Shown one piece after another: positions 33,242-44,168 of a stretch of 44,168 bases of DNA (position 1 is its first letter; every line of letters begins with the position of its first letter). The notes under the pieces are model-generated. The model did not search any database. It was not told where the DNA came from and saw nothing but the letters and a program-made list of their open reading frames with translations. The stretch is taken from positions 1 to 44,168 of the forward strand of contig CAIVLG010000241.1 of the NCBI GenBank assembly GCA_903906695.1, given 5' to 3'. Origin of the DNA: an uncultured beta proteobacterium (GTDB lineage Bacteria > Pseudomonadota > Gammaproteobacteria > Burkholderiales > Burkholderiaceae_C). The position numbers and the translations under genes are program-made.

Positions 33242-35178
33242 AGGCCCCGGTCGTGCTTAGCTCCGATGCACTGCGCCGTCGCGCTGAGGCGATTGCGCAG
33301 AACTATGAGTCTGGCGCATCAAAGGACGACCAGCTTCTATCATCCGAAGTATTACAAAAGACACTCTACGAACTTCGGGTACACCAGATCGAGCTGGAAA
33401 TGCAGAACGAGGAGCTGCGCCAGGCGCAGCTGAGCCTGGACGCCGAGCGCGAGCGCTACTTTGACCTCTACGACCTAGCCCCGGTCGGCTATTGCACGCT
33501 CAGCGCACAGGGCTTTATTCTGGAGGCCAACCTGACCGCCTCCACCCTGCTCGGCAAAGCGCGTCGCTCGCTGGTCAAAGAGCCATTCAGCCAGTTCGTC
33601 CATCAAGTCGACAAGGACCATTACTACCTGATCCGCAAGCGGCTGGTGGAAACCGGGCAGACCCAGAGCAGCGAGCTGCAACTGGCGCCGGTGGGCGGTC
33701 AACCCTTCTGGGCCAGCCTGGTTGCCAGTGTCGTGCAGAACGATGAATCCGTGACCGTGATATGCATCGTGCTGAGCGACATCAGCGAGCGCAAGCGGGC
33801 CGATGCCGCGCATCAGGTCGCACTCGATCTGATGCGCAACATCGCCAGTCGCGTGCCCGGCGTGGTGTACCAGTATCTCTTGCGTGTCGACGGCAGTTCC
33901 TGCTTTCCATTCGCGAGCGACGCCATCCGTGACATCTACCGGGTGAGCCCCGAGGACGTGCGCGAAGACGCCAGCAAGGTATTTGCCGCGCTTCATCCGG
34001 ACGACTTTGATGCCGTGGTCGCCTCGATTCAGGCCTCGGCACGCGATTTGACGCCGTGGCTGCACGAATATCGGGTCAGGTTTGCCGATGGCACGGTCAA
34101 CTGGCTGCTCGGCAACGCCACGCCGCAGCGCCAAAGCGACGGTGGCGTGCTCTGGCATGGCTTCATCACCAACATCAACGATCGCAAGCAAGTTGAACTT
34201 GACTTGAAGCAGACCGCGCAGCGGCTGAGCATCAGCGAAAAGCAAATGGTGATCGCACAGAGAATCAGCGGCACCGGTTCCTGGACCTACAACCTGGCAA
34301 GCGACAGCATCTGGGGTTCGGCCGAGGGTCTGCGCATTTTCGGCTACCCGGCGCTGGCGCGCGATTTTCCAATCGCTGAAATTGAAGCCTGCATCCCGGA
34401 GCGCGAGCGCGTGCACCAGGCGCTGGTCGAGCTGATCAGTGAGGGTCGCGAGTACGACCTGGAGTTCACCCTCAACCCGGCCGACGGCTCGGACATCAGA
34501 ATCGTTCATTCGATCGCCATGCTGGAGACCGATGCGCAGGGAGCTGCGTCGATGGTTCTGGGTTTTGTGCAGGACATCACCAAAGCCAAAGTCCTCGAGG
34601 AACAGGTGCGGCAACTGGCTTTTTATGACCCGCTGACAGCACTGCCCAATCGCCGCTTGCTGCTCGACCGTATGGGTCAGGTGGTGCAGGCCGCGCAACG
34701 CAGCTCCTGTTACGGCGCGCTGATGTTCATGGATCTGGATAATTTCAAGCCGCTCAATGACCGGCACGGGCACGCGGCCGGCGACCTGCTGTTGATCGAG
34801 GTGGCGCGTCGGCTCCACAAATGTGTGCGTGCCGTGGACACCGTGGCGCGCATCGGTGGTGATGAATTTGTGGTGTTGATGGGAGGCTTGACCAGCCATC
34901 AGGCCGAGTCCATCGAGCAGACCAAGAAGCTGGCTGAAAAAATCCGCATTGCACTGGCCGAGCCCTATCTGCTGTCAGACCCGAACACGCCTGAAACCCT
35001 TGAGCACAACTGCAGCGCCAGCATCGGCGTGGTGCTGTTCGCCAAGCAGCACCAAAGCCTGGAGGGCCTCTTGAAGTGGGCCGACGCCGCGATGTACCGC
35101 TCCAAAGAAGACGGGCGCAACCGCGTCACGTTCATGATCGAAAGACGCACTCAGCAGCGTCCGCTAACCGGTAAATAG
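33238..35178 (+). CDS. Cytoplasmic PAS-PAS-PAS-GGDEF diguanylate cyclase
   Basis: A 646-residue protein without membrane segments. It has an N-terminal coiled coil (ELRVHQIELEMQNEELRQAQ), a PAS domain (about 75-185), a second PAS (about 195-320), a third (about 335-450), then a GGDEF domain (about 460-640). The cyclase motifs are complete: FMDLDNFKPLND, GHAAGDLLL and IGGDEFVVLM. An inhibitory RxxD (RAVD) stands five residues before GGDEF. It should make c-di-GMP in response to PAS-sensed signals. The start is uncertain because of the G15 tract. The CheB-CheR gene follows after 6 nt, so the two are probably co-transcribed. Confidence 0.88.
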   Translation: MKAPVVLSSDALRRRAEAIAQNYESGASKDDQLLSSEVLQKTLYELRVHQIELEMQNEELRQAQLSLDAERERYFDLYDLAPVGYCTLSAQGFILEANLTASTLLGKARRSLVKEPFSQFVHQVDKDHYYLIRKRLVETGQTQSSELQLAPVGGQPFWASLVASVVQNDESVTVICIVLSDISERKRADAAHQVALDLMRNIASRVPGVVYQYLLRVDGSSCFPFASDAIRDIYRVSPEDVREDASKVFAALHPDDFDAVVASIQASARDLTPWLHEYRVRFADGTVNWLLGNATPQRQSDGGVLWHGFITNINDRKQVELDLKQTAQRLSISEKQMVIAQRISGTGSWTYNLASDSIWGSAEGLRIFGYPALARDFPIAEIEACIPERERVHQALVELISEGREYDLEFTLNPADGSDIRIVHSIAMLETDAQGAASMVLGFVQDITKAKVLEEQVRQLAFYDPLTALPNRRLLLDRMGQVVQAAQRSSCYGALMFMDLDNFKPLNDRHGHAAGDLLLIEVARRLHKCVRAVDTVARIGGDEFVVLMGGLTSHQAESIEQTKKLAEKIRIALAEPYLLSDPNTPETLEHNCSASIGVVLFAKQHQSLEGLLKWADAAMYRSKEDGRNRVTFMIERRTQQRPLTGK

Positions 35179-35184
35179 ACCCTT

Positions 35185-38286
<3,102 letters not shown>

Positions 38287-38622
38287 CAAGTGATTTGTCA
38301 TTGCCTGCCTCTGATTGTCATTGCGGGCCTCTGGTTGTCATTGTGGGTCTCTGGTTGTCATTGCCTGCCTCTGATTGTCATTGCGGGCCTCTGGTTGTCA
38401 TTGCCTGCCTCTGATTGTCATTGCGGGCTTGACCCGCAATCCAGTCGTGGCGTGGCACTGGATCCCGGATCGAGTCCGGGATGACGTTGACGGAGTCCGG
38501 GATGACAACTCCTATGTCCGGGATGACACCGCCCTTGTCATTGCCGGCCCTATTTGTCATTGCGGGCAGCGCCTGTCCTGAACTTGATTCAGGAACCCGC
38601 AATCCAGTGCATGCGTGGCGGC

Positions 38623-38907
38623 TTAAAGCAGGCTGTCATAAAGGTCATGCCAGTCCGGATTGGTCCTCTCCAGCAGCGCCAGCTTCCACTCGCGTTTCCA
38701 GTTTTTGAGCTGCTTTTCTCTTGCGATGGCGGCTTCGATGGAAGGGGTGGATTCGAACCAGACCAGCGTGTGCACGCCGTACTTCTTGGTAAAGCCCTCG
38801 GCCAGGCTGTTCTTGTGCTCGTAAACGCGGCGGACGAGGTCATTGGTGACGCCCACATACAAGGTGCCATTCTTGCAGCTCGCCATGATGTAGACGAAGT
38901 AGTCCAT
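38623..38907 (-). CDS. Small GIY-YIG nuclease-domain protein
   Basis: A 94-residue single-domain GIY-YIG protein of the widespread UPF0213-like type. The nuclease motifs are VYIMASCKNGTLYVGVTNDL (the GIY-YIG positions read VYI and YVG), the arginine in VRRVYEHKN and the glutamate in AIAREKQLKNWKREWK. The tail DWHDLYDSLL is also typical. Its biological role is not known in most bacteria. The ATG at 38907 begins the conserved region; longer frames add unrelated sequence. It lies between two REP-like arrays: its stop is 15 nt from array B, and array C begins about 110 nt upstream of its start. Confidence 0.85.
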   Translation of the reverse strand: MDYFVYIMASCKNGTLYVGVTNDLVRRVYEHKNSLAEGFTKKYGVHTLVWFESTPSIEAAIAREKQLKNWKREWKLALLERTNPDWHDLYDSLL

Positions 38908-38913
38908 GCCGAT

Positions 38914-38993
38914 GATTGTGGCGCCGTTTGCATGAGGTCTGGCGCGATTGTGGCGCCGTTTGGTGAACCGCGCCGCTGGCATGGCGCCGTTTG
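38914..38993. repeat. Short triplicate repeat upstream of the GIY-YIG gene
   Basis: GATTGTGGCGCCGTTTG occurs at 38914-38930 and 38945-38961, with a third partial copy, ATGGCGCCGTTTG, at 38981-38993. Each contains the palindrome GGCGCC. They lie just upstream of the GIY-YIG start on its strand and could be binding sites or duplication scars. Confidence 0.7.
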
Positions 38994-39016
38994 ACGCAAC
39001 CCTGCCCAACGTCGCT

Positions 39017-39237
39017 GTCATTGCGGGTTGTCGTTGTCATTTCAGGTTGTCGATGTCATTGCGGGTTGTCGATGTCATTGCGGGTTGTCGATGTCATTGC
39101 GGGTTGTCGATGTCATTGCGGGTTGTCGTTGTCATTGCGGGTTGTCGTTGTCATTGCGGGTTGTCGTTGTCATTGCGGGCCTGACCCGCAATCCAGTGTT
39201 CGCGTGGCACTGGATCCCGGATCAGGTCCGGGATGAC
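39017..39237. repeat. REP-like element with eight 19-bp tandem units (array C)
   Basis: Eight direct 19-nt units (39017-39168) each read GTCATTGCGGGTTGTCGAT or a close variant (ending GTT, one with TTCAGG). A full core follows at 39169-39237, running from GTCATTGCGGGCCTGACCCG to GATCCCGGATCAGGTCCGGG and ATGAC. From 39238 to 39297 there are two more degraded pieces resembling GTCCGGGATGAC. I see no gene between 38908 and 39297. Confidence 0.92.
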
Positions 39238-39297
39238 AACTTTCGGGTCCGAGATGACAACTTCTTGCTTCGGAATGAAAAAACAAATGAGAGTATC

Positions 39298-39417
39298 CTT
39301 CTGGGTCACGGCAATCTGTTTGAAGCCAATAGGTTGAATGGCCTGAGGGAGCGTATCCGCGAGGCCATTGAGCTCTGTCTTGACGTTGACGGTGACGCTG
39401 TACAAACTCGACATTGA
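39298..39417 (+). pseudogene. Possible HicB-like antitoxin C-terminal remnant
   Basis: The frame at 39298-39417 reads LLGHGNLFEANRLNGLRERI and then REAIELCLDVDGDA. It resembles the C-terminal half of small HicB-like proteins (a LGHSIFTEADTLxELRxxVREAV pattern). No start is available: the frame runs upstream into repeat array C. Its stop TGA overlaps the TTG at 39414 used for the next gene. The match is by eye and short, so it is only tentative. Confidence 0.4.
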
Positions 39418-41699
39418 ACGTGCGTGCCAAACCTCCCCCCAACGTGCCAGCGTCGCTTGCGCTGACGCCGGCTTTGCGGGCGCGGGCTGAGGCCCTGGCC
39501 CGCAACACTCTGAATCAGGTGGTCAGCCGCGATGCCTCGCTCTCGCCTGACAAAGCGCAGGAATTGCTGTTTGAATTGCGCGTGCACCAGATTGAACTGG
39601 AGATGCAGAACGAGGAGTTGCGCCAGGCGCAACGCAGCCTGGACGCTGAGCGTGAGCGTTACTTTGACCTCTACGACCTGGCGCCGGTCAGTTATTTCAC
39701 CGTCAGCGAGAAAGGGCTGATTGTGCAGGCCAACCTGACGGCTGCCACGCTGCTGGGCATCAGCCGCAGTGCGCTGCTCAAACAGGCGTTCGTCCAGTTC
39801 CTGCACCAGGGTGACAGGGGCATTTTTCATGACTGCGTCAAGCGGCTCGAAGCGGGCAGCGACGTACAAGCCTGCGATCTGCGCCTGCTGCGCAAAGCGG
39901 CTCCAATGCCATGGGTGCATCTGACGGCCAGTGCTGCCACCGACAGTGTGCAAGCGCGAACGCTGCGCGTTGTGCTGACCGACATCAGCGAACGCAAGCA
40001 GGCTGAACGTTATCAGCGTATTGCCGCCATCGCTTTCGAGTCGCAGCAGGGCATGTTCATCACCGATGCCAATCAAGTGATTCTGCGTGTCAACTCGGCC
40101 TTTAGCAGCATCACCGGCTATAGCGCTGACGAAGCGCTGGGCCAGACGCCGCGCCTGCTCAAATCAGGTCGGCACGACGCCCTTTTTTACACCGCCATGT
40201 GGAGCAGCATCAATGCCAGTGGCGCATGGCATGGTGAAATCTGGAACCGGCGCAAGAATGGATCGATCTACCCGCAAAGACTCGACGTCAGCAGCGTGCG
40301 CGATGGCGTCGGCCGGGTGACGCACTATGTTGGCGCCCTGACCGATCTGACCGAGGCCAAAGCGACCGAAGAAGAGGTCAAGAGCCTGGCCTTCACCGAT
40401 CTGTTGACCGGACTGCCGAACCGGCGAGCGCTGATCATCCGACTGCAAAATGCCATCAGCGCTGCCGTTCGCCAGCAGGAGTTGAGCGCGCTCTTGTTCC
40501 TCGACCTCGATCAGTTCAAATCATTGAACGGCGCCATCGGTCATGAGCAGGCTGACCTGGTGCTGCAACAGGTGGCCGAGAGGCTCAAGAGCTGCGGTCG
40601 TGAACATGACACCGTGGCCCGCATCGGAGGCGATGAATTCGTGCTGCTGATCGAGCACCTGAGCAGCGACCCGGTGGAGTCTAGGGCACAGGCCGAAACG
40701 CTGGCCAGAAAAGTCCAGGAGGCGCTGCGCCAGCCCTACCAGATTGGCGAGCGGCAGCTGCATTGCAGCGCCAGTATCGGGCTGAGCTTTCTCGACTCCG
40801 CGTACGAGCAGACTGAGGAGCCATTGAAGCGCGCCGAACTGGCGATGTACCAGGCCAAGGCCGGCGGACGCGACACGCTGCGCTTCTTTGAGCCGCAGAT
40901 GCAGGAGATGGTCAGCGCCAAGGTCACGCTGGAGGCCGACCTGCGCCAGGCGATTGCTGACCAGCAGTTCCGCTTGTACTACCAGGCGCAGGTCAGCGAC
41001 GAGCAGGGGATCATCGGCGTTGAAGTCCTGCTGCGCTGGCACCATCCCGAGCGCGGCCTGGTCTCACCGGCCGAGTTCATCCCGCTGGCAGAGGAGACCG
41101 GCCTGATCCTGCCGATCGGCGCCTGGGTGCTGCAGGGCGCCTGCGAGCAGTTGGCGCTCTGGGCCGGCCAGCCCAAACTGGAACACCTGAGCCTGGCCGT
41201 CAACGTCAGCGCCCGGCAATTTCGCGAACGCGATTTCGTCGAGCAGGTGCTCTCGACGCTGGAGCGCACGCTGGCCAATCCGCAGCGCCTCAAGCTGGAG
41301 CTGACCGAGTCGATCCTGCTGGCCGACGTGGCCGACGTGATCGCCAAGATGAGAGCGCTCAAGGCCAAAGGCGTTGGCTTTGAGATTGACGACTTCGGCA
41401 CCGGCTATTCGTCACTGGCCTACCTCAAGCGGCTGCCGCTGGATCGGCTCAAGATCGACCAGGGCTTTGTGCGCGACATCCTGATGGGCCCCGACCATGT
41501 GGCGATCGCCCGGGCCATCATCGTGCTGGCCGACAGCCTGGGACTGGGCGTGATCGCCGAAGGTGTGGAAACCCAGGCCCAGCGCGAGCTGCTGGCCAGT
41601 CTGGGCTGCCATACCTGCCAGGGCTATCTGTTCAGCAAGCCGTTGCCGGTGGATGAGTTTGAGGCGCTGGTGCGGCGGGCTTGCGGACTTGAAAACTGA
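39414..41699 (+). CDS. Cytoplasmic PAS-PAS-GGDEF-EAL c-di-GMP protein
   Basis: A 761-residue bifunctional-type protein. Order: coiled coil (ELRVHQIELEMQNEELRQAQ) with PAS (about 65-190), a second PAS (about 200-325, IAFESQQGMFITDANQVILR), GGDEF (about 330-495) and EAL (about 505-755). The cyclase motif IGGDEF and the inhibitory RxxD (REHD) are intact. The EAL signature reads EVL (VEVLLRW), with NVSARQF, ELTES, DDFGTGYSS, KIDQ and IAEGVE present, so phosphodiesterase activity is likely too. The start is uncertain: TTG at 39414 has no ribosome-binding site, and GTG at 39420 is an alternative. The 3' end forms the first unit of a tandem repeat. Confidence 0.88.
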   Translation: MNVRAKPPPNVPASLALTPALRARAEALARNTLNQVVSRDASLSPDKAQELLFELRVHQIELEMQNEELRQAQRSLDAERERYFDLYDLAPVSYFTVSEKGLIVQANLTAATLLGISRSALLKQAFVQFLHQGDRGIFHDCVKRLEAGSDVQACDLRLLRKAAPMPWVHLTASAATDSVQARTLRVVLTDISERKQAERYQRIAAIAFESQQGMFITDANQVILRVNSAFSSITGYSADEALGQTPRLLKSGRHDALFYTAMWSSINASGAWHGEIWNRRKNGSIYPQRLDVSSVRDGVGRVTHYVGALTDLTEAKATEEEVKSLAFTDLLTGLPNRRALIIRLQNAISAAVRQQELSALLFLDLDQFKSLNGAIGHEQADLVLQQVAERLKSCGREHDTVARIGGDEFVLLIEHLSSDPVESRAQAETLARKVQEALRQPYQIGERQLHCSASIGLSFLDSAYEQTEEPLKRAELAMYQAKAGGRDTLRFFEPQMQEMVSAKVTLEADLRQAIADQQFRLYYQAQVSDEQGIIGVEVLLRWHHPERGLVSPAEFIPLAEETGLILPIGAWVLQGACEQLALWAGQPKLEHLSLAVNVSARQFRERDFVEQVLSTLERTLANPQRLKLELTESILLADVADVIAKMRALKAKGVGFEIDDFGTGYSSLAYLKRLPLDRLKIDQGFVRDILMGPDHVAIARAIIVLADSLGLGVIAEGVETQAQRELLASLGCHTCQGYLFSKPLPVDEFEALVRRACGLEN

Positions 41700-41927
41700 G
41701 GCTGCGGACTTGAAGACTGAGGCTGCGGACTTGAAGACTGAGGCTGCGGACTTGAAGACTGTCATTGCAGACCCCACGGTTGTCATTGCGGACCCGATCC
41801 GCAATCCAGCGCCCCGCCAACACTGGATTGCGGGGCGTGGCCCGCAATGACAAATGGGGGCGGCAATGACAAATGGGGGCCGCAATGACAAATGGGGGCG
41901 GCAATGACAAATGGGGGCGGCAATGAC
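41678..41927. repeat. Gene-end tandem repeat and REP-like element (array D)
   Basis: The last 22 nt of the GGDEF-EAL gene, including its stop, are repeated about three more times as GGCTGCGGACTTGAAGACTG plus A (41700-41760). A core made of two GCGG-type hairpins follows (41782-41851), then four 19-nt units of AAATGGGGGCGGCAATGAC (41852-41927). The remaining part up to the cupin gene (41928-42008) shows nothing recognisable. Confidence 0.9.
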
Positions 41928-42008
41928 AATGCTGCGCCAGTCTTGATTCGACCGTGTCATGAATTCCGAAGGCGCGCTTTCATGTATCGATATTTCTGGG
42001 TTTGAGCA

Positions 42009-42464
42009 CTAAGCTGGCTGCATCGCGACTTCAACGTCGTGGCGTTTGAGTACCGCTATCGCCTGGTCAATATTGGGAGTCGCGCCGCACTCACGGTCCA
42101 CTGCGGTGAACATCGTGGCCGCGCCGTTTCCGGATGTGATGCCAAGTACCTGTGCGGTGGGGCTGGCGTATTGAAAGGTGTGAATAGTACCTGCCGGCAC
42201 ATGAACAAAACCGCCAGCCTCAACCGTCTTTGCGACATCCCCGCAGACAAAGTCAACCGCGCCATTGACGACATAGAAGGCCTCGTCCCACGGATGGGAG
42301 TGGGGAGGCGGGCCGACTCCCTCTGGTGCGTCGTGCACGTAGACCTCGTAACTCCCGGTTTCACTGTGGTTGGCGAGGATGGTTATCTTCTCACCAAAAA
42401 CTTGGCGCGGGGTAATCTGCGAGCTATTCGTAATGATTACATTTCGCTTCATTGGATTCACCAT
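42009..42464 (-). CDS. Cupin-domain protein
   Basis: A 151-residue single-domain cupin. Metal-binding motif 1 reads PPPHSHPWDEAFYVVNGAVDF (H, H, E present, then a glycine), and motif 2 reads FVHVPAGTIHTFQ (P.G..H). A metal site is thus probable. Small cupins of this type include sugar or acid isomerases, dioxygenases and binding proteins, and no more exact function can be given. The ATG at 42464 or at 42452 may be the start; AAGGA lies too close to the first and rather far from the second. It is divergent from the DUF1800 gene. Confidence 0.8.
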   Translation of the reverse strand: MVNPMKRNVIITNSSQITPRQVFGEKITILANHSETGSYEVYVHDAPEGVGPPPHSHPWDEAFYVVNGAVDFVCGDVAKTVEAGGFVHVPAGTIHTFQYASPTAQVLGITSGNGAATMFTAVDRECGATPNIDQAIAVLKRHDVEVAMQPA

Positions 42465-42625
42465 GTCCTTCTTTCAGTTAAGACAAACTTTGCTGCCGAA
42501 GCACAACATCGCCTCGGCTGGATTCATTTGACGCCGATAATCCAGAACGGCGCAGGCAGGGCTGACATTGACCCTGACTGCGTGTCAACCTAAGTGGAAG
42601 TTCATCCAGTCATTCAAGGAATCCC

Positions 42626-44161
42626 ATGACGATGCGCACTCTTGCATCGGTGCTGCTGGCTGCCGCGCTTGCGGGCTGCGCTGCGCCCTTGGTGCCAGGT
42701 GTTCCAGCAACACCGCTCTCAAGCACCGATGCCTATGCACTGGCCAACCGCATCACTTGGGGTGCCACGCCCGCCAGCTTGGAGCGTTTGCAGGCCATGG
42801 GCATGAGCGCTTACGTGGCGGCGCAGTTGCACCCTGGCAATGCAGCAGGGCTTCCGTCCGAGGTCCAGGCACAAATCGATGTCATGACCATCGTCCAGCA
42901 ACCCCTGGTCAAGCTGGTGCAAGAGATGGAACAGCAACGCAAAGATGCTGATGCCAACGGCAGCGACGATCTGAAGAAAGCGGCGCAGCGTGCCTATCAG
43001 ACCGAGATGAACCGCTTGGCGCGCGAAGCGGCGTCAAGACATTTGCTGCGCGCCCTTTACTCGCCGCATCAGGTGCAGGAAGAAATGACCTGGTTCTGGC
43101 TCAACCACTTCAGCGTGCACCAGGCCAAGAGCAACCTGCGGGCGATGGTGGGCGACTATGAAGACAGCGCCATCCGGGTCCATGCGCTGGGCAAGTTCCG
43201 GGACTTGCTGGGGGCTGTGGTGCAGCACCCGGCGATGCTGCGCTATCTGGACAATGAGCAAAACGCGGCCGGACGCATCAATGAGAACTTTGCCCGCGAA
43301 CTGATGGAACTGCACACCCTGGGCGTGGACGCCGGATATACCCAGCACGACGTGCAGGAACTGGCCCGAGTGCTGACCGGAGTGGGGGTCAACCTTGGCA
43401 CTGCCAATCCGGCGATGCGCAAGGAGTTGCAAGGTTTCTACGTGCGCCGCGGGCTGTTTGAATTCAATCCCGTGCGCCATGATTTTTCAGCCAAGGAACT
43501 TCTGGGGCAACCGATCCGTAGCCGAGGGCTGGGTGAACTGGAGGAGGCACTGGACCGCCTGGCCCGCAGTCCCGCCACGGCACGATTCATTTGCAAAAAG
43601 CTGCTCACCTTCTGGTTGACCGATGATCCACCGCTGGCACTGCTGCAAGCGATGGAGCAGACTTTCGAAAGCAGCGACGGGGACATTGCCAAGACGCTTG
43701 AGGTGCTCTTTGCAGCGCCTGAGTTTTCCAAGACGGAGCAACAAAAGTTCAAGGACCCGCTGCGCTTTGTGGTGTCGGCAGTGCGTCTGGCCTATGACGA
43801 AAAACCGGTGCTCAACGTGGGGCCGATGCTGAACTGGATCAATCGCATGGGCGAGCCCTTGTATGGCCGCGCTACACCGGACGGCTATTCTTTGCAATCT
43901 GCCGCATGGGCCAGCCCCGGGCAGCTGACCACCCGCTTTGAAGTGGCCAAGGCGATAGGTTCGGGCAGTGCGGGGCTGTTTCGCACCGAGGGTCCGCAAG
44001 CGCAGGAGCGAGCGGCCTTTCCGCAATTGGCCAATGCGCTGTACTACCAGTCGATCATCAAAACCCTGGGTCCGGCAACGCTCAATGCTCTGGAGCAGGC
44101 CGCATCGCCGCAGGAGTGGAATGCCTTCTTGCTCTCTTCTCCCGAAATGATGCGCCGTTAA
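42626..44161 (+). CDS. DUF1800-family lipoprotein
   Basis: A 511-residue protein with a lipoprotein signal: ASVLLAAALAGC, with the lipobox L-A-G-C and the modified cysteine at residue 18. The body matches the DUF1800 family: NRITWGATPASLERLQAMGM, VQEEMTWFWLNHFSVHQ, GRINENFARELMELHTLGVD, GYTQHDVQELARVLTG and KDPLRFVVSAVRLA. The function of DUF1800 proteins is not established. The gene is often followed by a DUF1501 gene, which may lie beyond the window, as the stop is 7 nt from the right edge. AAGGA precedes the ATG at a suitable distance. Confidence 0.88.
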   Translation: MTMRTLASVLLAAALAGCAAPLVPGVPATPLSSTDAYALANRITWGATPASLERLQAMGMSAYVAAQLHPGNAAGLPSEVQAQIDVMTIVQQPLVKLVQEMEQQRKDADANGSDDLKKAAQRAYQTEMNRLAREAASRHLLRALYSPHQVQEEMTWFWLNHFSVHQAKSNLRAMVGDYEDSAIRVHALGKFRDLLGAVVQHPAMLRYLDNEQNAAGRINENFARELMELHTLGVDAGYTQHDVQELARVLTGVGVNLGTANPAMRKELQGFYVRRGLFEFNPVRHDFSAKELLGQPIRSRGLGELEEALDRLARSPATARFICKKLLTFWLTDDPPLALLQAMEQTFESSDGDIAKTLEVLFAAPEFSKTEQQKFKDPLRFVVSAVRLAYDEKPVLNVGPMLNWINRMGEPLYGRATPDGYSLQSAAWASPGQLTTRFEVAKAIGSGSAGLFRTEGPQAQERAAFPQLANALYYQSIIKTLGPATLNALEQAASPQEWNAFLLSSPEMMRR

Positions 44162-44168
44162 AACGTCA

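Noticed and set aside
33475-34899. Long minus-strand open frame opposite the diguanylate cyclase
   Set aside because: It is antisense to PAS and GGDEF domains and has no recognisable motif.
38291-39168. CRISPR array in the 19-20 bp repeats
   Set aside because: The units are adjacent tandem copies with no unique spacers of 25-40 nt, and there are no cas genes.

Overview
The window looks like chromosomal DNA of a GC-rich betaproteobacterium with anaerobic aromatic metabolism (a denitrifier of the Rhodocyclales or Burkholderiales type would fit). That assignment is inferred from gene content: a phenylacetyl-CoA oxidoreductase-like module, 4-hydroxybenzoyl-CoA reductase, AapJQMP-type amino-acid uptake, several c-di-GMP enzymes and dispersed REP-like palindromes. 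I saw no rRNA, tRNA, CRISPR array, phage or transposase gene.

Region 1 (1-14192), aromatic metabolism. A molybdopterin oxidoreductase trio (large subunit cut by the window edge, four-cluster ferredoxin, NrfD-type anchor) has overlapping reading frames. It is followed by a palindromic repeat, a PaaK-type aryl-CoA ligase and the three subunits of 4-hydroxybenzoyl-CoA reductase (order C-A-B). Together these would activate (4-hydroxy)phenylacetate, oxidise it at the alpha carbon and remove the ring hydroxyl on the way to benzoyl-CoA. The alpha-oxoacid oxidoreductase and benzoyl-CoA reductase needed to complete the route are not here. XdhC and a MocA-like protein, the usual maturation factors for the reductase's molybdenum cofactor, come last. 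A two-domain GNAT protein and a complete XamI-like restriction-modification pair lie between the reductase and these factors.

Region 2 (14193-19576), FeoB-like transporter and a toxin-antitoxin patch. After the FeoB-like GTPase/permease come an intact BrnT/BrnA pair, a Doc remnant without its catalytic core, a GNAT gene, a bacteriohemerythrin, and VapB with a VapC that has lost its middle. More remnants occur further on: ParD/ParE at 32635-32910 and a possible HicB-like tail at 39298-39417. Three of the remnants (Doc, VapC, ParD) keep both ends but have lost the centre.

Region 3 (19589-28639), transport and general metabolism: a secreted unknown, an MFS carrier, an AI-2E-family membrane protein, an orphan SsuA-like binding protein, an ACMSD-type amidohydrolase and a complete AapJQMP ABC system.

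Region 4 (28729-41699), signalling island: three large c-di-GMP proteins and a CheB-CheR-PAS fusion. The three c-di-GMP proteins are related in mosaic fashion. A run of 15 G immediately precedes one diguanylate cyclase and overlaps a well-signalled 24-codon leader, which suggests a slip-strand switch. REP-like palindromes with locus-specific 19-21 bp tandem arrays (also at 3606-3771) flank genes here, surround a GIY-YIG nuclease gene and supply the C-terminus of the CheB-CheR protein.

Region 5 (41700-44168): a cupin protein and a DUF1800 lipoprotein.

All family calls come from reading motifs and remembered family sequences; no database search was run.
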